Positions 8,296-16,589 of a DNA stretch of 35,621 nt are shown piece after piece. The notes below the pieces were generated by a model that worked only from the letters and a program-made list of their open reading frames with translations, did no database searches and was not told where the DNA came from. How positions within the stretch are numbered: the first letter of the stretch is position 1; each line of letters opens with the position of its first letter. Origin of the DNA: Pseudomonas nabeulensis (GTDB lineage Bacteria; Pseudomonadota; Gammaproteobacteria; Pseudomonadales; Pseudomonadaceae); contig NZ_QUZT01000068.1 of NCBI RefSeq assembly GCF_004682045.1, positions 1-35,621 on the forward strand. Reading direction: 5' to 3'. The position numbers were made by a program, and so were the translations under genes.

Positions 8296-10203
8296 ATGTT
8301 TCGTCGGCTGACCCGTCTGCTGGGTAACGCCAGCGTCACGCTTAAACTGGTCCTGGGCTTCGGCCAGGTGCTGATCCTCAGTCTTGTCATTGCAGGCACG
8401 GGCTGGCAGGCCCTGAACGCTGTGCTCAACCGCTCGAGCAACCTGACGGTGCTGGGGCAGTTGGCCGTGGTCGCAGAGGCCATGCGCGCTGATCGCATCG
8501 TGTACCGCACCCTCAGCGACACCTCCAGCCTGGGCAAGATGGCCACCCAGGTTGAAAAGATCGAACAACACCTCACCTATCTCTCCCACAGCCTCAAGGC
8601 GCAGGCGGATCTGCAGCGTGTTCAGGACGCGAGGCGTTTGGTCGATAGCTTCAAGGCTGCACTGGCAGAGCTTCCACCGCTGATAGAGCGCCGGGAAAAC
8701 ACCCGCACGCCGTTGAAAAAAACCGCCCTGCAAGTCGGAGACACTTTGGCCCAACTGGCCAGTGAACTCCCCAATCAGGAAGATGAAAAGGCCTTGGCCG
8801 CTATCGAAAACCTGCGCCAGGCAATCGGCCAGGCCGAGGACCGTACCCAAACGCCTGCGTGGTCCGGCGAATCGCTGGAAGCTTATGCACTGAATGTCAG
8901 CAAGGCGCTCGATGCGTTGCAGATGGCGCTGAACGCCGTCATTGCTCTACCCGTTGACTCGACCTTGCTCAAGAGCGACCTGGCGGCGTATCAAAATCAG
9001 CTCTCGGCGCTGAAGGAGGCACAGCTGAACGCCGAGACGGTGCAGAACCGCTTCGAACAACAGCTCAACCAACTGGTTGAGCAAAGCGACGAATTAAGCC
9101 AGGGCCAAACGCAAAAACGTGACAACGAAGCACGGCAGACCCGCACATTGCTGATGGGTGTCACCCTGGCTGCCCTGCTGCTCGGCAGCCTGGCCGCCTG
9201 GTGGATCGCCGGGCAGATCGTGCGACCGTTGCGCAAGGCATTGGCGACCGCCAACAGCATCGCCGAAGGCGACTTGAGCCACCGCACCCAGGTTGAACGA
9301 CGCGACGAACTCGGCCAGTTGCAGCAAAGCATTGCCCAGATGACCCATAACCTGCGCCACCTGATCAGCGGTATCGGCGACAGCGCCCGACAGATCACCA
9401 GTGCTGCTGCTCAATTATCCACCGTCACCGAGAAAACACGCGACGGGATCAATCACCAGAAAGATGAGACCGACCAAGTCGCCACGGCCATGAACGAAAT
9501 GCTCGCCACCGCCCAGGAGGTTGCCCGGCATGCCGAACAAGCGTCGGTCGCAGCTGCCGAGGCCGACCGCCAAGCCATCGAAGGCGACAGAGTGGTTGCA
9601 GAGGCGGTCGAACAGATCGGTGAACTTGCCAGCGAAATGGCCCGTTCCAGCCGGGCAATGACCATGCTGCAGCAGGAAAGCGCAAAAATTGGCAGTGTGT
9701 TGGACGTGATCAAATCAGTGTCCCAACAAACCAACCTACTGGCGTTGAATGCCGCCATCGAAGCTGCGCGTGCGGGAAGCGCCGGTGAGGGCTTTGCCGT
9801 GGTGGCCGACGAGGTCCGTAGTTTGGCCAGGCGCACCCAGGAGTCCGCCGAAGAAATCGAACAATTGATCCAGGGTCTGAACAGCGGTACTCAGACCGTC
9901 GTCGAAGTCATGGACAGCAGCCGGAGCCTCACCGATCACAGTGTGAACCTCACCAACGATGCCGGCGAGGCGCTGGCCGCGATTGCCCGTACCGTGGCGA
10001 TCATCCAGGAAATGAACCCACAAATCGCCGCCGCCGCCGAGGAACAGAGCGCCGTGGCCGAAGAGATCAATCGCAGTGTATTGAAGGTACGGGATGTGTC
10101 TGAACAAACCGCCGCGGCCAGTGAGGAGACGGCTGCGGCGAGTGTTCAGTTGAGCCGGTTGAGCCTGGACTTGCAGGCCCTGGTCGGCAAGTTCAAGTTA
10201 TAG
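8296..10203 (+). CDS. methyl-accepting chemotaxis protein, tandem paralogue with divergent sensor
   Basis: This 635-residue chemoreceptor has the same architecture as its upstream neighbour. TM1 is at about 17-36, a helical periplasmic region of about 245 residues covers 37-282, TM2 is at about 283-303 (LLMGVTLAALLLGSLAAWW), then HAMP and the signalling hairpin (QQTNLLALNAAIEAARAGS). The cytoplasmic halves of the two receptors are near-identical over long stretches, while the sensor halves share little beyond their start (VLGFGQVL versus VGFGLVLL). This is the pattern of duplication followed by ligand-specificity change. ATG 8296 has TTGGAGG just upstream; an in-frame TTG at 8275 is rejected. 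I see no FliA promoter directly upstream. It ends convergently, overlapping the ABC ATPase gene by 6 nt. Confidence 0.92.
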   Translation: MFRRLTRLLGNASVTLKLVLGFGQVLILSLVIAGTGWQALNAVLNRSSNLTVLGQLAVVAEAMRADRIVYRTLSDTSSLGKMATQVEKIEQHLTYLSHSLKAQADLQRVQDARRLVDSFKAALAELPPLIERRENTRTPLKKTALQVGDTLAQLASELPNQEDEKALAAIENLRQAIGQAEDRTQTPAWSGESLEAYALNVSKALDALQMALNAVIALPVDSTLLKSDLAAYQNQLSALKEAQLNAETVQNRFEQQLNQLVEQSDELSQGQTQKRDNEARQTRTLLMGVTLAALLLGSLAAWWIAGQIVRPLRKALATANSIAEGDLSHRTQVERRDELGQLQQSIAQMTHNLRHLISGIGDSARQITSAAAQLSTVTEKTRDGINHQKDETDQVATAMNEMLATAQEVARHAEQASVAAAEADRQAIEGDRVVAEAVEQIGELASEMARSSRAMTMLQQESAKIGSVLDVIKSVSQQTNLLALNAAIEAARAGSAGEGFAVVADEVRSLARRTQESAEEIEQLIQGLNSGTQTVVEVMDSSRSLTDHSVNLTNDAGEALAAIARTVAIIQEMNPQIAAAAEEQSAVAEEINRSVLKVRDVSEQTAAASEETAAASVQLSRLSLDLQALVGKFKL

Positions 10204-10932
10204 GACCTGACGCAGGAAGGCCTGGGCCCGGGGATCCTTCGGCGCATCGAAGAACTCGGCCGGGGCCGCGTCTTCCAACAGCTTGCCGTGATCGAAGAAC
10301 AGCACGCGGTCGGCCACTTCGCGGGCAAAGCCCATTTCGTGGGTGACGCAGACCATGGTCATGCCTTCCAGGGCCAGGGTCTTCATCACGTCCAGCACTT
10401 CGCCGACCATTTCCGGGTCGAGTGCCGAAGTGGGCTCATCGAACAGCATCACCTTGGGTTCCATCGCCAAGGCGCGGGCTATCGCGACACGTTGCTGCTG
10501 GCCGCCGGACAAGCGTGATGGAAACTCGTTGGCCTTCTGTGCAATGCCGACCTTTTCCAGCAGTGCCAAAGCCTTGGCCTCGCGCTCTTTCTTGCCGCGC
10601 TTGCGCACAACCTTCTGCGCCAGGCACAGGTTTTCCAGCACGGTCATATGGGGGAACAGGTTGAAGTGCTGGAACACCATGCCGACTTCGCGACGATAGG
10701 CGTTCACGTCGGTCTTGGGGTCGGCCAGTTGCAGGCCGTCGATGCTCACCGAACCCGAATCGAACTCTTCCAGGCCATTGAGGCAGCGCAGGAAGGTGGA
10801 CTTGCCGGAACCGGACGGGCCGATCACCACCAGCACCTCACCCTTGGCTACCTGAGTGGTCACGTGATCGACCGCGCGCACCACATGGCCACGGGTGTCG
10901 AAGACTTTTACCAGATCGCGGACTTCAATCAC
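10198..10932 (-). CDS. polar amino acid ABC transporter, ATP-binding protein (GlnQ/HisP family)
   Basis: This roughly 244-residue cytoplasmic ATPase energises an amino acid importer. It has Walker A GPSGSGKST, the Q-loop MVFQHFNLFPHMTV, signature LSGGQQQRVAIARALA, Walker B KVMLFDEPTSALDPEMV and the switch His in VCVTHEMGFA. GTG 10932 (VIEVRDLVKVF) is chosen because GGAGG lies 10 nt upstream and family members begin at this point. An in-frame TTG at 10953 would add seven residues. It overlaps the permease gene (8 nt from the GTG) and lies last in the operon of binding protein, permease and ATPase. Confidence 0.93.
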   Translation of the reverse strand: MIEVRDLVKVFDTRGHVVRAVDHVTTQVAKGEVLVVIGPSGSGKSTFLRCLNGLEEFDSGSVSIDGLQLADPKTDVNAYRREVGMVFQHFNLFPHMTVLENLCLAQKVVRKRGKKEREAKALALLEKVGIAQKANEFPSRLSGGQQQRVAIARALAMEPKVMLFDEPTSALDPEMVGEVLDVMKTLALEGMTMVCVTHEMGFAREVADRVLFFDHGKLLEDAAPAEFFDAPKDPRAQAFLRQVL

Positions 10933-11884
10933 TTTGTGCGAGCCTCCGCTCAAGCCGGCTGGCCATTTTCGACAGCGGCAGGTTGATCAGCAGGTACAGG
11001 CCTGCCACACAGAACAGAATCTCAAACGGCGAGAACGAGGTGGTGATCACTTCGCGGCCGCTCTTGAGCAGTTCGGTAATCGCGATCACCGAGACCAGCG
11101 AGGTGTCTTTCACCAGGCTGATAAATTGCCCGGCCAGCGGCGGCAGCACGCGCTTGAACGCTTGCGGCAACACCACATGGCGCATCGATTGGCTGGCACT
11201 CAGGCCCAGGGAGCGGGCGGCTTCGTTCTGGCCACGGGTGATGGACTGCACGCCGGCGCGCACAATCTCAGCCACATAAGCACCGGTGAACAGTGACAGC
11301 GCGGCGATCCCGGCGAACTCGCGTGACAGGTTGAGTACCGTGCCGATAAAGAAATAGAAAATGAAGATCTGCACCAGAAGCGGCGTGCCGCGCACCAGTT
11401 CGACGTAGATCGTCGACAGATCCCGCAACGTCGGGTTACTGGACAGGCGGCACAAGCCGGTTGCCAGCCCAATGACCAAGCCCAGGATGCCGGACACCAC
11501 CGACAGCCATAGCGTGGTCCACAAGCCCCACATCAGCGGCCCCAGCGCCCAATGCCGGGTGACGCCCACCACGTCGCCTTCGGCCACATCGTCGCCGCGT
11601 GCCACTTGCAGGCTGTTGTCGGCCACGGTGAGCTTTTGCTCGACACCCGCATCGTTGCGCAGGGTCACTTCGGCCACATCGCCGTTGCGTACCAGCTCAA
11701 CCACCGTGGAGATATCCGCTGCGCGCTGGGACGTTTCAGCCTGGTAGGCGAAGTACTGCGGCACTCGGTTCCAGCGCCACTCGTAGGACATCAGCGAGGT
11801 GGCGTAGTACAACGCGCCGGCCAGGCCGACCAGCACGACCACGGTCAGCAGGTGCCAGGGCCATTGGGCTTTTTTCTGTTTCAT
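10925..11884 (-). CDS. polar amino acid ABC transporter permease with an extra N-terminal extracytoplasmic domain
   Basis: This 319-residue inner-membrane permease belongs to the HisM/GlnP family. Residues from about 113 onward are the standard 5-helix permease core, with the EAA-loop EAARSLGLSASQSMRHVVLPQA. Usual family members are about 220 residues. Here an additional N-terminal helix (about 11-28) is followed by about 80 polar, beta-rich residues (34-112, for example VAEVTLRNDAGVEQKLTV) predicted to lie in the periplasm before the core begins. ATG 11884 has CGGAAAG upstream; a longer frame to 12001 runs into a REP sequence and is rejected. The gene is downstream of the binding protein, separated by a REPIN. 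Confidence 0.93.
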   Translation of the reverse strand: MKQKKAQWPWHLLTVVVLVGLAGALYYATSLMSYEWRWNRVPQYFAYQAETSQRAADISTVVELVRNGDVAEVTLRNDAGVEQKLTVADNSLQVARGDDVAEGDVVGVTRHWALGPLMWGLWTTLWLSVVSGILGLVIGLATGLCRLSSNPTLRDLSTIYVELVRGTPLLVQIFIFYFFIGTVLNLSREFAGIAALSLFTGAYVAEIVRAGVQSITRGQNEAARSLGLSASQSMRHVVLPQAFKRVLPPLAGQFISLVKDTSLVSVIAITELLKSGREVITTSFSPFEILFCVAGLYLLINLPLSKMASRLERRLAQSD

Positions 11885-11921
11885 TTCACTTTCCGGGATT
11901 TTTGTTGCCTGTGAGGCCGCC

Positions 11922-11993
11922 ATCGCGGGCAAGCCCGCTCCCACATTTTGATTTGCGAACACAGTCAAATGTGGGAGCTGGCTTGCCTGCGAT
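11922..11993. repeat. REPIN (GCGGGCAAGCCCGC class) inside the amino acid transporter operon
   Basis: The left arm (11922-11945) begins ATCGCGGGCAAGCCCGC and ends CCCACA. The right arm (11970-11993) begins TGTGGGAGCTGGC and ends GCCTGCGAT. The arms carry a different core from the GGGGGC class seen elsewhere in the window and are imperfect copies of each other. It sits between the binding-protein stop and the permease start, where it could set the higher ratio of binding-protein mRNA usual for such importers. Confidence 0.88.
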
Positions 11994-12015
11994 ACAGGCA
12001 ACTCGGTCTAAAGCC

Positions 12016-12813
12016 TTATTCCATGTCCTTGAGCCACTCGGAGCTCTTGAACCACTTGTCATGGATGCGATCGTAGGTGCCGTCGTGACGGATCTGGTGC
12101 AGGAAGTTGTTGATGTAGTTGATGCTGTCGTAATCGCCTTTTTTCAGGCCGAACGCCAGAGGCTCGAAGGTGAACGGTTCGTCCAGGAACACCAGCTTGC
12201 CGTTGCCGACTTTCTTCTCGGCAACCACGTTGTACGGTGCGTCATAGACGAAGGCATCGGCCTTGCCGTTGACCACGTCCAGCACGCCTTCCTGCTCGTT
12301 GTCGTAGCCGTGGTACTTGGCTTTGGAGATCAGTTTCTTGGCGACCATCTCACCGGTAGTACCCAGCTTGGAGGTCAGGCGGTATTTCTCGTCGTTCAGG
12401 TCTTTGTAGGACTTGATGGTGCCTTCCAGGTCCTTGCGAATCAGCAGGGTCTGGCCGACCACGATGAACGGTTCGCTGAAGTTCAGGCGCAGGTTGCGTT
12501 CCTGGGTCAGGGTCATGCCGCTGCCGATCATGTCGAACTTGCCGGTGAGGAAGGCCGGGATGATGCCGTCGTAACCGGTGGAGACCAGCTCCAGCTTGAC
12601 GCCCATGGACTTGGCCATGGCCTTGAGGATGTCGACTTCGAAGCCGATGATCTCGCCGCGCTTGTCTGTCATTTCGAACGGCATGTAGGTCGGATCCATG
12701 CCGACTTTCAGCGTGCCGCGCTTGACCGCATCATCGATGGCACCGGCCTGTGCCGCATTGGCCGCGACCAGCGCGGTGACGCCGAGCAGCAGCATCGAAA
12801 GATACTTTTTCAT
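12016..12813 (-). CDS. polar amino acid ABC transporter, periplasmic substrate-binding protein (family 3)
   Basis: This 265-residue secreted protein has a signal peptide (MKKYLSMLLLGVTALVAANAAQA, cleaved near residue 23) and a family-3 solute-binding domain. The ligand-pocket blocks are VGMDPTYMPFEM, GFEVDILKAMAKSMGVKLELV, the carboxylate-clamp region DMIGSGMTLTQERNLRLNFSEP (Arg and Thr typical of alpha-amino-acid binding) and DAPYN. It is the first gene of the importer operon with the permease and ATPase. ATG 12813 is chosen, but ATG 12816 immediately before is equally possible; AGGGGA is upstream. The exact amino acid cannot be read from the sequence. Confidence 0.93.
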   Translation of the reverse strand: MKKYLSMLLLGVTALVAANAAQAGAIDDAVKRGTLKVGMDPTYMPFEMTDKRGEIIGFEVDILKAMAKSMGVKLELVSTGYDGIIPAFLTGKFDMIGSGMTLTQERNLRLNFSEPFIVVGQTLLIRKDLEGTIKSYKDLNDEKYRLTSKLGTTGEMVAKKLISKAKYHGYDNEQEGVLDVVNGKADAFVYDAPYNVVAEKKVGNGKLVFLDEPFTFEPLAFGLKKGDYDSINYINNFLHQIRHDGTYDRIHDKWFKSSEWLKDME

Positions 12814-12861
12814 CATCAAGTCCCCTGAACGTTTCTTATGAGGTCGGCGCATAAAAGGGCT

Positions 12862-12878
12862 GCACCATTTCGGGGTGC
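12862..12878. promoter_or_regulatory. inverted repeat upstream of the importer binding-protein gene
   Basis: GCACC (12862-12866) and GGTGC (12874-12878) are inverted around 7 nt, about 50-65 nt before the start codon. The half-sites resemble those of NtrC, but the spacing is 2 nt longer than the NtrC consensus. This may be an operator for an unidentified regulator or chance. Confidence 0.25.
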
Positions 12879-13032
12879 GATCCTAACCCACTCGTTGCTT
12901 GTCACAAAGGTTTCACGGGTATTTGTTGTCTGCGTATGTCGGAAAAGCCCTACTCCGCTGCGGCAAAGCGCAGCAGTAGACGCTTGTGCACGCCCGGCCA
13001 CCGTTTGGCGGATGTGTAAGCAGTTATGAATT

Positions 13033-13833
13033 TCAATCCATCTCCGCCATCCAGTCGGTGTCTTTGAACCACTTGTCATGCAACCGATCGTAGGTGCCGT
13101 CCTGGGCAATCTGGTTGAGGAAATGGTTGATCCAGTTGAGGCTGTCGTAATCGCCTTTTTTCAGGCCGAACGCCAGGGGCTCGAAGGTGAAGGGCTGTTC
13201 CAGCGCCAGCAGCGTGCTGTTCTCCGGACGGCTTGCGGCGATCAGGTTATAGGGTGCGTCGTGAATAAACGCATCAGCCTTGCCCTCCACTACCTGGCGC
13301 ACGCCCTCTTCCGGCGTGGCGAAGGCGCTCAGGCGGGCGGTTCCCAAAAACCGCCGAGCCGCCGCCTGGCCGGTGGTGCCTTGGACAGTGGCCACCCGAT
13401 AACCGGCATCGTCGAGGTCTTCGATACTGGCAACTTTACCCGCCAGGCCGGGATGCAGCAGCGCACTCTGGCCGACCACGATGAACGAATCACTGAAATT
13501 CAACTTGAGGTTGCGCTCCTGGGTGACCGTCATACCGCTGCCGATCAGGTCGAACTTCCCCCCCTTCAATCCCGGCAGCAACTCGGGATAAGGCACCGCA
13601 ACCAGTTCCAATTCGACGCCCAAAGCACGGCTCATGACCCGCAGCAAATCGACTTCAAAGCCCACAATCTGGCCCTGTTTATTGGTCATTTCGAAGGGGA
13701 CGTAGATCGGTGTCGTGCCGACCCTCAATGTGCCGCGCTGCACGGCATCATCCAGCGCACCGGCATACAACAGCCCCCCGTATAACCAGGCGACAACGCC
13801 GATCAGCAGTAACGAACCACACCTTTTGCTCAT
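13033..13833 (-). CDS. second, paralogous amino acid periplasmic binding protein
   Basis: This 266-residue family-3 binding protein is a tandem paralogue of the one immediately downstream. It has a signal peptide (MSKRCGSLLLIGVVAWLYGGLLYA, cleaved near residue 24). The C-terminal lobe is nearly identical to its neighbour (FEPLAFGLKKGDYDS, DGTYDR-HDKWFK). Pocket segments differ (VGTTPIYVPFEM versus VGMDPTYMPFEM; PYPELLPGL versus GYDGIIPAF), which suggests a changed ligand range served by the same permease. The start ATG 13833 has GGGGGA upstream. The two genes are 219 nt apart, so the second may have its own promoter. Confidence 0.9.
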   Translation of the reverse strand: MSKRCGSLLLIGVVAWLYGGLLYAGALDDAVQRGTLRVGTTPIYVPFEMTNKQGQIVGFEVDLLRVMSRALGVELELVAVPYPELLPGLKGGKFDLIGSGMTVTQERNLKLNFSDSFIVVGQSALLHPGLAGKVASIEDLDDAGYRVATVQGTTGQAAARRFLGTARLSAFATPEEGVRQVVEGKADAFIHDAPYNLIAASRPENSTLLALEQPFTFEPLAFGLKKGDYDSLNWINHFLNQIAQDGTYDRLHDKWFKDTDWMAEMD

Positions 13834-13898
13834 GAATCCCCCGCGCTGTGTCAAATGTGGGGGGCGATGCTAACCGAGCCACAGGCACGGGAAAACGC

Positions 13899-13924
13899 TT
13901 CGAACAAAGGTCTTTTGTTTCGAA
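13899..13924. promoter_or_regulatory. near-palindrome upstream of the paralogous binding-protein gene
   Basis: TTCGAACAAAG at 13899-13909 faces CTTTTGTTTCGAA at 13912-13924. It is an imperfect dyad with two one-base offsets, about 66-91 nt upstream of the ATG. Its position suits a transcription-factor operator; I do not recognise the regulator. Confidence 0.3.
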
Positions 13925-13960
13925 ATAACAAGAAGTTAAGTCTGATAAGAAGGGTTTGAA

Positions 13961-14013
13961 AACGCTGTAGGACCAGCGTTCAAAACACCCCCGAGGCGAG
14001 CCCTCGGGGGTGT
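13961..14013 (-). terminator. tandem intrinsic terminators of the opgGH operon
   Basis: Reading the - strand after the opgH stop, the 12-bp stem ACACCCCCGAGG/CCTCGGGGGTGT (arms 14002-14013 and 13985-13996, 5-nt loop) is followed by TTTT. A second 7-bp stem, AACGCTG/CAGCGTT (13961-13967 and 13974-13980), follows and is itself trailed by TTTTC. The first is a textbook Rho-independent terminator. Confidence 0.88.
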
Positions 14014-14018
14014 CTGAA

Positions 14019-16589
14019 TCAGGCCGGTTGGGCCTGGGGAGTCAACGGTTGCAGCGGCAGCAACGGCGCGTGCGGATCGGACTTGATCGACTCACGCCAG
14101 GCGGCCAGCCATTCGGCATGACCTTCGCTCCAGACCTGCTCGTGCAGGCGAGCCAGGGCCACCGGGTCACTGAGCAAGGCTACGCGTTCGTTGTTGTTGA
14201 GACCGGCAGGGCCGACCTTCAACGCATGGCGAACACGTTCGGTCCGCAGGTACTCGATGGGCTCCGCCTCACGGTGACGCGAGGTCGCCAGGGCACAGGC
14301 CAGGGCGTTCTGCTGCGGGTCGACCACCGAACGCACAAAACCGTCGTTAAGCGCATGCCAACGGTTTTCGTGGGTGTACTTCTCGGTGGAGAGCAACGCT
14401 TGCGGCGGGTTGTATTCCTCAGGGATCAGGAACAGGCTCTCGTCGCGGGACTTGAGGCCCAGTTTCACGCGGCTGGAGATCACCGAGACCGGGATCGACA
14501 GCATCAGCGAACCGACGATCGGCACCAGCCACCACAGGAAGCTTGGGTTCAACCACACCACCAGCAACGCCCACAGGAAGCCCAGCAGGGTTTGCGGGCC
14601 GTGGCGCTTGATCGCTTCGCTCCAGGGCGTGGAGTCGTCGTCACGTTGCGGCGAGTTCCAAGTGGCAGCCCAGCCGAGGAACGCGGCCAGGACGAAACGG
14701 GTGTGGAAAATCATCCGTACCGGCGCCAGCAGCATGGAGAACAGCATCTCCAGCAACATCGACAAGGTCACCTTGAACTTGCCGCCGAACTCTTTCGCGC
14801 CCTTGGCCCAGATCAGGATGATGCTCAGCAACTTGGGCAGGAACAGCAACACGATGGTGGTGGAGAACAGCGCCACCGCCTTGTCCGGATGCCATTGCGG
14901 CCACAGCGGGTACAACTGGCGCGGCGCCATGAAGTACTGCGGTTCCATCAGCGTGTTAACCGCCAGCAAGGCCGTGGACAGCACCAGGAACAGGAACCAC
15001 AACGGAGCCGACAGGTAGGACATCACGCCCGTCAGGAACACCGCACGGTGCACCGGGTGCATGCCTTTTACCAGGAACAGGCGGAAGTTCATCAGGTTGC
15101 CGTGGCACCAGCGACGGTCACGCTTGAGTTCGTCCAGCAGGTTCGGCGGCAGTTCTTCGTAGCTGCCCGGCAGGTCGTAGGCAATCCACACGCCCCAGCC
15201 GGCACGGCGCATCAACGCAGCTTCGACGAAGTCGTGGGAAAGGATCGCACCGGCAAACGCGCCTTTACCTGGCAACGGCGCCAGGGCGCAGTGCTCGATA
15301 AACGGTTTCATGCGGATAATGGCGTTGTGACCCCAGTAGTGGGATTCACCCAGCTGCCAGAAGTGCAGGCCAGCGGTAAACAGCGGGCCGTACACGCGGG
15401 TGGCGAACTGCTGCATGCGCGCATACAGGGTGTCCATGCCCGACGCACGCGGCGCGGTCTGGATAATCCCGGCATCCGGCGTAGCTTCCATCAGGCGTAC
15501 CAGGCTGGTCAGGCATTCGCCGCTCATCACACTGTCGGCGTCGAGTACGACCATGTACTTGTAGTCACCGCCCCAACGACGGCAGAAGTCGTCGAGGTTG
15601 CCGCTCTTGCGCTTTACGCGACGGCGACGGCGGCGATAGAAGATCTTGCCGAAACCACCGGCTTCACGGCACACGTCGAGCCAGGCTTGCTGTTCGGCGA
15701 TGCAGATGTCGGCGTCGTTACTGTCGCTGAGCACGAAGAAGTCGAAGCGATCCAGGTCGCCCGTGGCGGCCACCGACTCGAACGTCGCGCGCAAGCCCGC
15801 GAAGACTCGGGGCACGTCTTCGTTGCAGATCGGCATGACCAATGCGGTGCGGGCGTCTTTCGGAATCGGCTCGTCACCGGCACTTTTACCGGAGATGCGG
15901 TATTTGTCGTGACCGGTCAGCAGCTCCAGGAAGCCCATCAGCGCCGTCCAGAAACCGGCCGAAACCCAGCAGAACAAAATCCCGAACATGATCAGGATGC
16001 TGGTTTGCAGGGCGTACGGCAGTACCTGGGTGGCGGTTTGCAGCAGGGTCTGGTTGCGGATTTCGTCGAAGTCCACCAGCGACCAGCCCTGGTACGGCAT
16101 GATGCCTTTCATGTACCAGCCGGCGACGATGGTCTGGCCGAGCATCAGCACCAGCAGGATGTAGCGGCGAATCGAACCCACGGTACGCCAGCGTGCGGCG
16201 GGCAATACCCGTTCGTCTTTCGGCGGCTTCGGCGGGTTGGTACGACCGGTCATCCGGCGCCAGCCGCGCACCAGGATATTGGTGCGCCAAGGCTCGGGCA
16301 CCACCTTGGTACGGCGGATCGGCGGCGTGGCCTTGAGGCACACGCGACCTGCGGCATCCAGCGCAAGCATTTCAGCGTCTTGCAGCTCTTCGGCGGTGCT
16401 GAGGCTCAAGCGGCGGCCAACCGACGCTTGGGCAGCGTCGGCAGGCGCGTCGAAGGTGCTCGACGACAGGCGCTCGTGCAACTCGGTGAAGGATGTGCAG
16501 CCCGCCAGTTCGGCGCGCTGCTCAGCGCTCATCGGTAGATGCGCCAGGTACTCGGACAGAGTTTCTGGCTGGACTTGAGAATTACTCAT
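14019..16589 (-). CDS. opgH: glucans biosynthesis glucosyltransferase OpgH (MdoH)
   Basis: This 856-residue polytopic inner-membrane GT2-family glucosyltransferase builds and exports the beta-1,2 backbone of osmoregulated periplasmic glucans from UDP-glucose. A cytoplasmic N-terminus is followed by membrane helices from about residue 145. The catalytic domain contains VMPICNEDVPRVFAGL, FFVLSDSNDADI, the metal-binding Asp motif VVLDADSVMSGECL, HDFVEAALMRRAGW and the QxxRW-type element KRDRRWCHGNL. Further membrane helices lie at about 530-680, with a cytoplasmic C-terminus. It overlaps opgG by 8 nt and is followed by a strong terminator, so opgG-opgH is a two-gene operon. Length and order match other pseudomonads. 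Confidence 0.97.
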   Translation of the reverse strand: MSNSQVQPETLSEYLAHLPMSAEQRAELAGCTSFTELHERLSSSTFDAPADAAQASVGRRLSLSTAEELQDAEMLALDAAGRVCLKATPPIRRTKVVPEPWRTNILVRGWRRMTGRTNPPKPPKDERVLPAARWRTVGSIRRYILLVLMLGQTIVAGWYMKGIMPYQGWSLVDFDEIRNQTLLQTATQVLPYALQTSILIMFGILFCWVSAGFWTALMGFLELLTGHDKYRISGKSAGDEPIPKDARTALVMPICNEDVPRVFAGLRATFESVAATGDLDRFDFFVLSDSNDADICIAEQQAWLDVCREAGGFGKIFYRRRRRRVKRKSGNLDDFCRRWGGDYKYMVVLDADSVMSGECLTSLVRLMEATPDAGIIQTAPRASGMDTLYARMQQFATRVYGPLFTAGLHFWQLGESHYWGHNAIIRMKPFIEHCALAPLPGKGAFAGAILSHDFVEAALMRRAGWGVWIAYDLPGSYEELPPNLLDELKRDRRWCHGNLMNFRLFLVKGMHPVHRAVFLTGVMSYLSAPLWFLFLVLSTALLAVNTLMEPQYFMAPRQLYPLWPQWHPDKAVALFSTTIVLLFLPKLLSIILIWAKGAKEFGGKFKVTLSMLLEMLFSMLLAPVRMIFHTRFVLAAFLGWAATWNSPQRDDDSTPWSEAIKRHGPQTLLGFLWALLVVWLNPSFLWWLVPIVGSLMLSIPVSVISSRVKLGLKSRDESLFLIPEEYNPPQALLSTEKYTHENRWHALNDGFVRSVVDPQQNALACALATSRHREAEPIEYLRTERVRHALKVGPAGLNNNERVALLSDPVALARLHEQVWSEGHAEWLAAWRESIKSDPHAPLLPLQPLTPQAQPA

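Noticed and set aside
11884..12001. An N-terminal extension of the amino acid permease
   Set aside because: The extra residues (for example VGAGLPAMAA) are translated REP sequence, and a good ribosome-binding site precedes the ATG at 11884.
12862..12878. An NtrC site upstream of the importer binding-protein gene
   Set aside because: The half-sites fit, but the spacer is 7 nt rather than 5 and no sigma-54 promoter lies at a workable distance. It is kept only as an unassigned inverted repeat.
14010..16538. An 842-codon open frame on the + strand opposite opgH
   Set aside because: It has low-complexity Gln/His/Arg composition and is exactly antisense to opgH, which has clear glucosyltransferase motifs.
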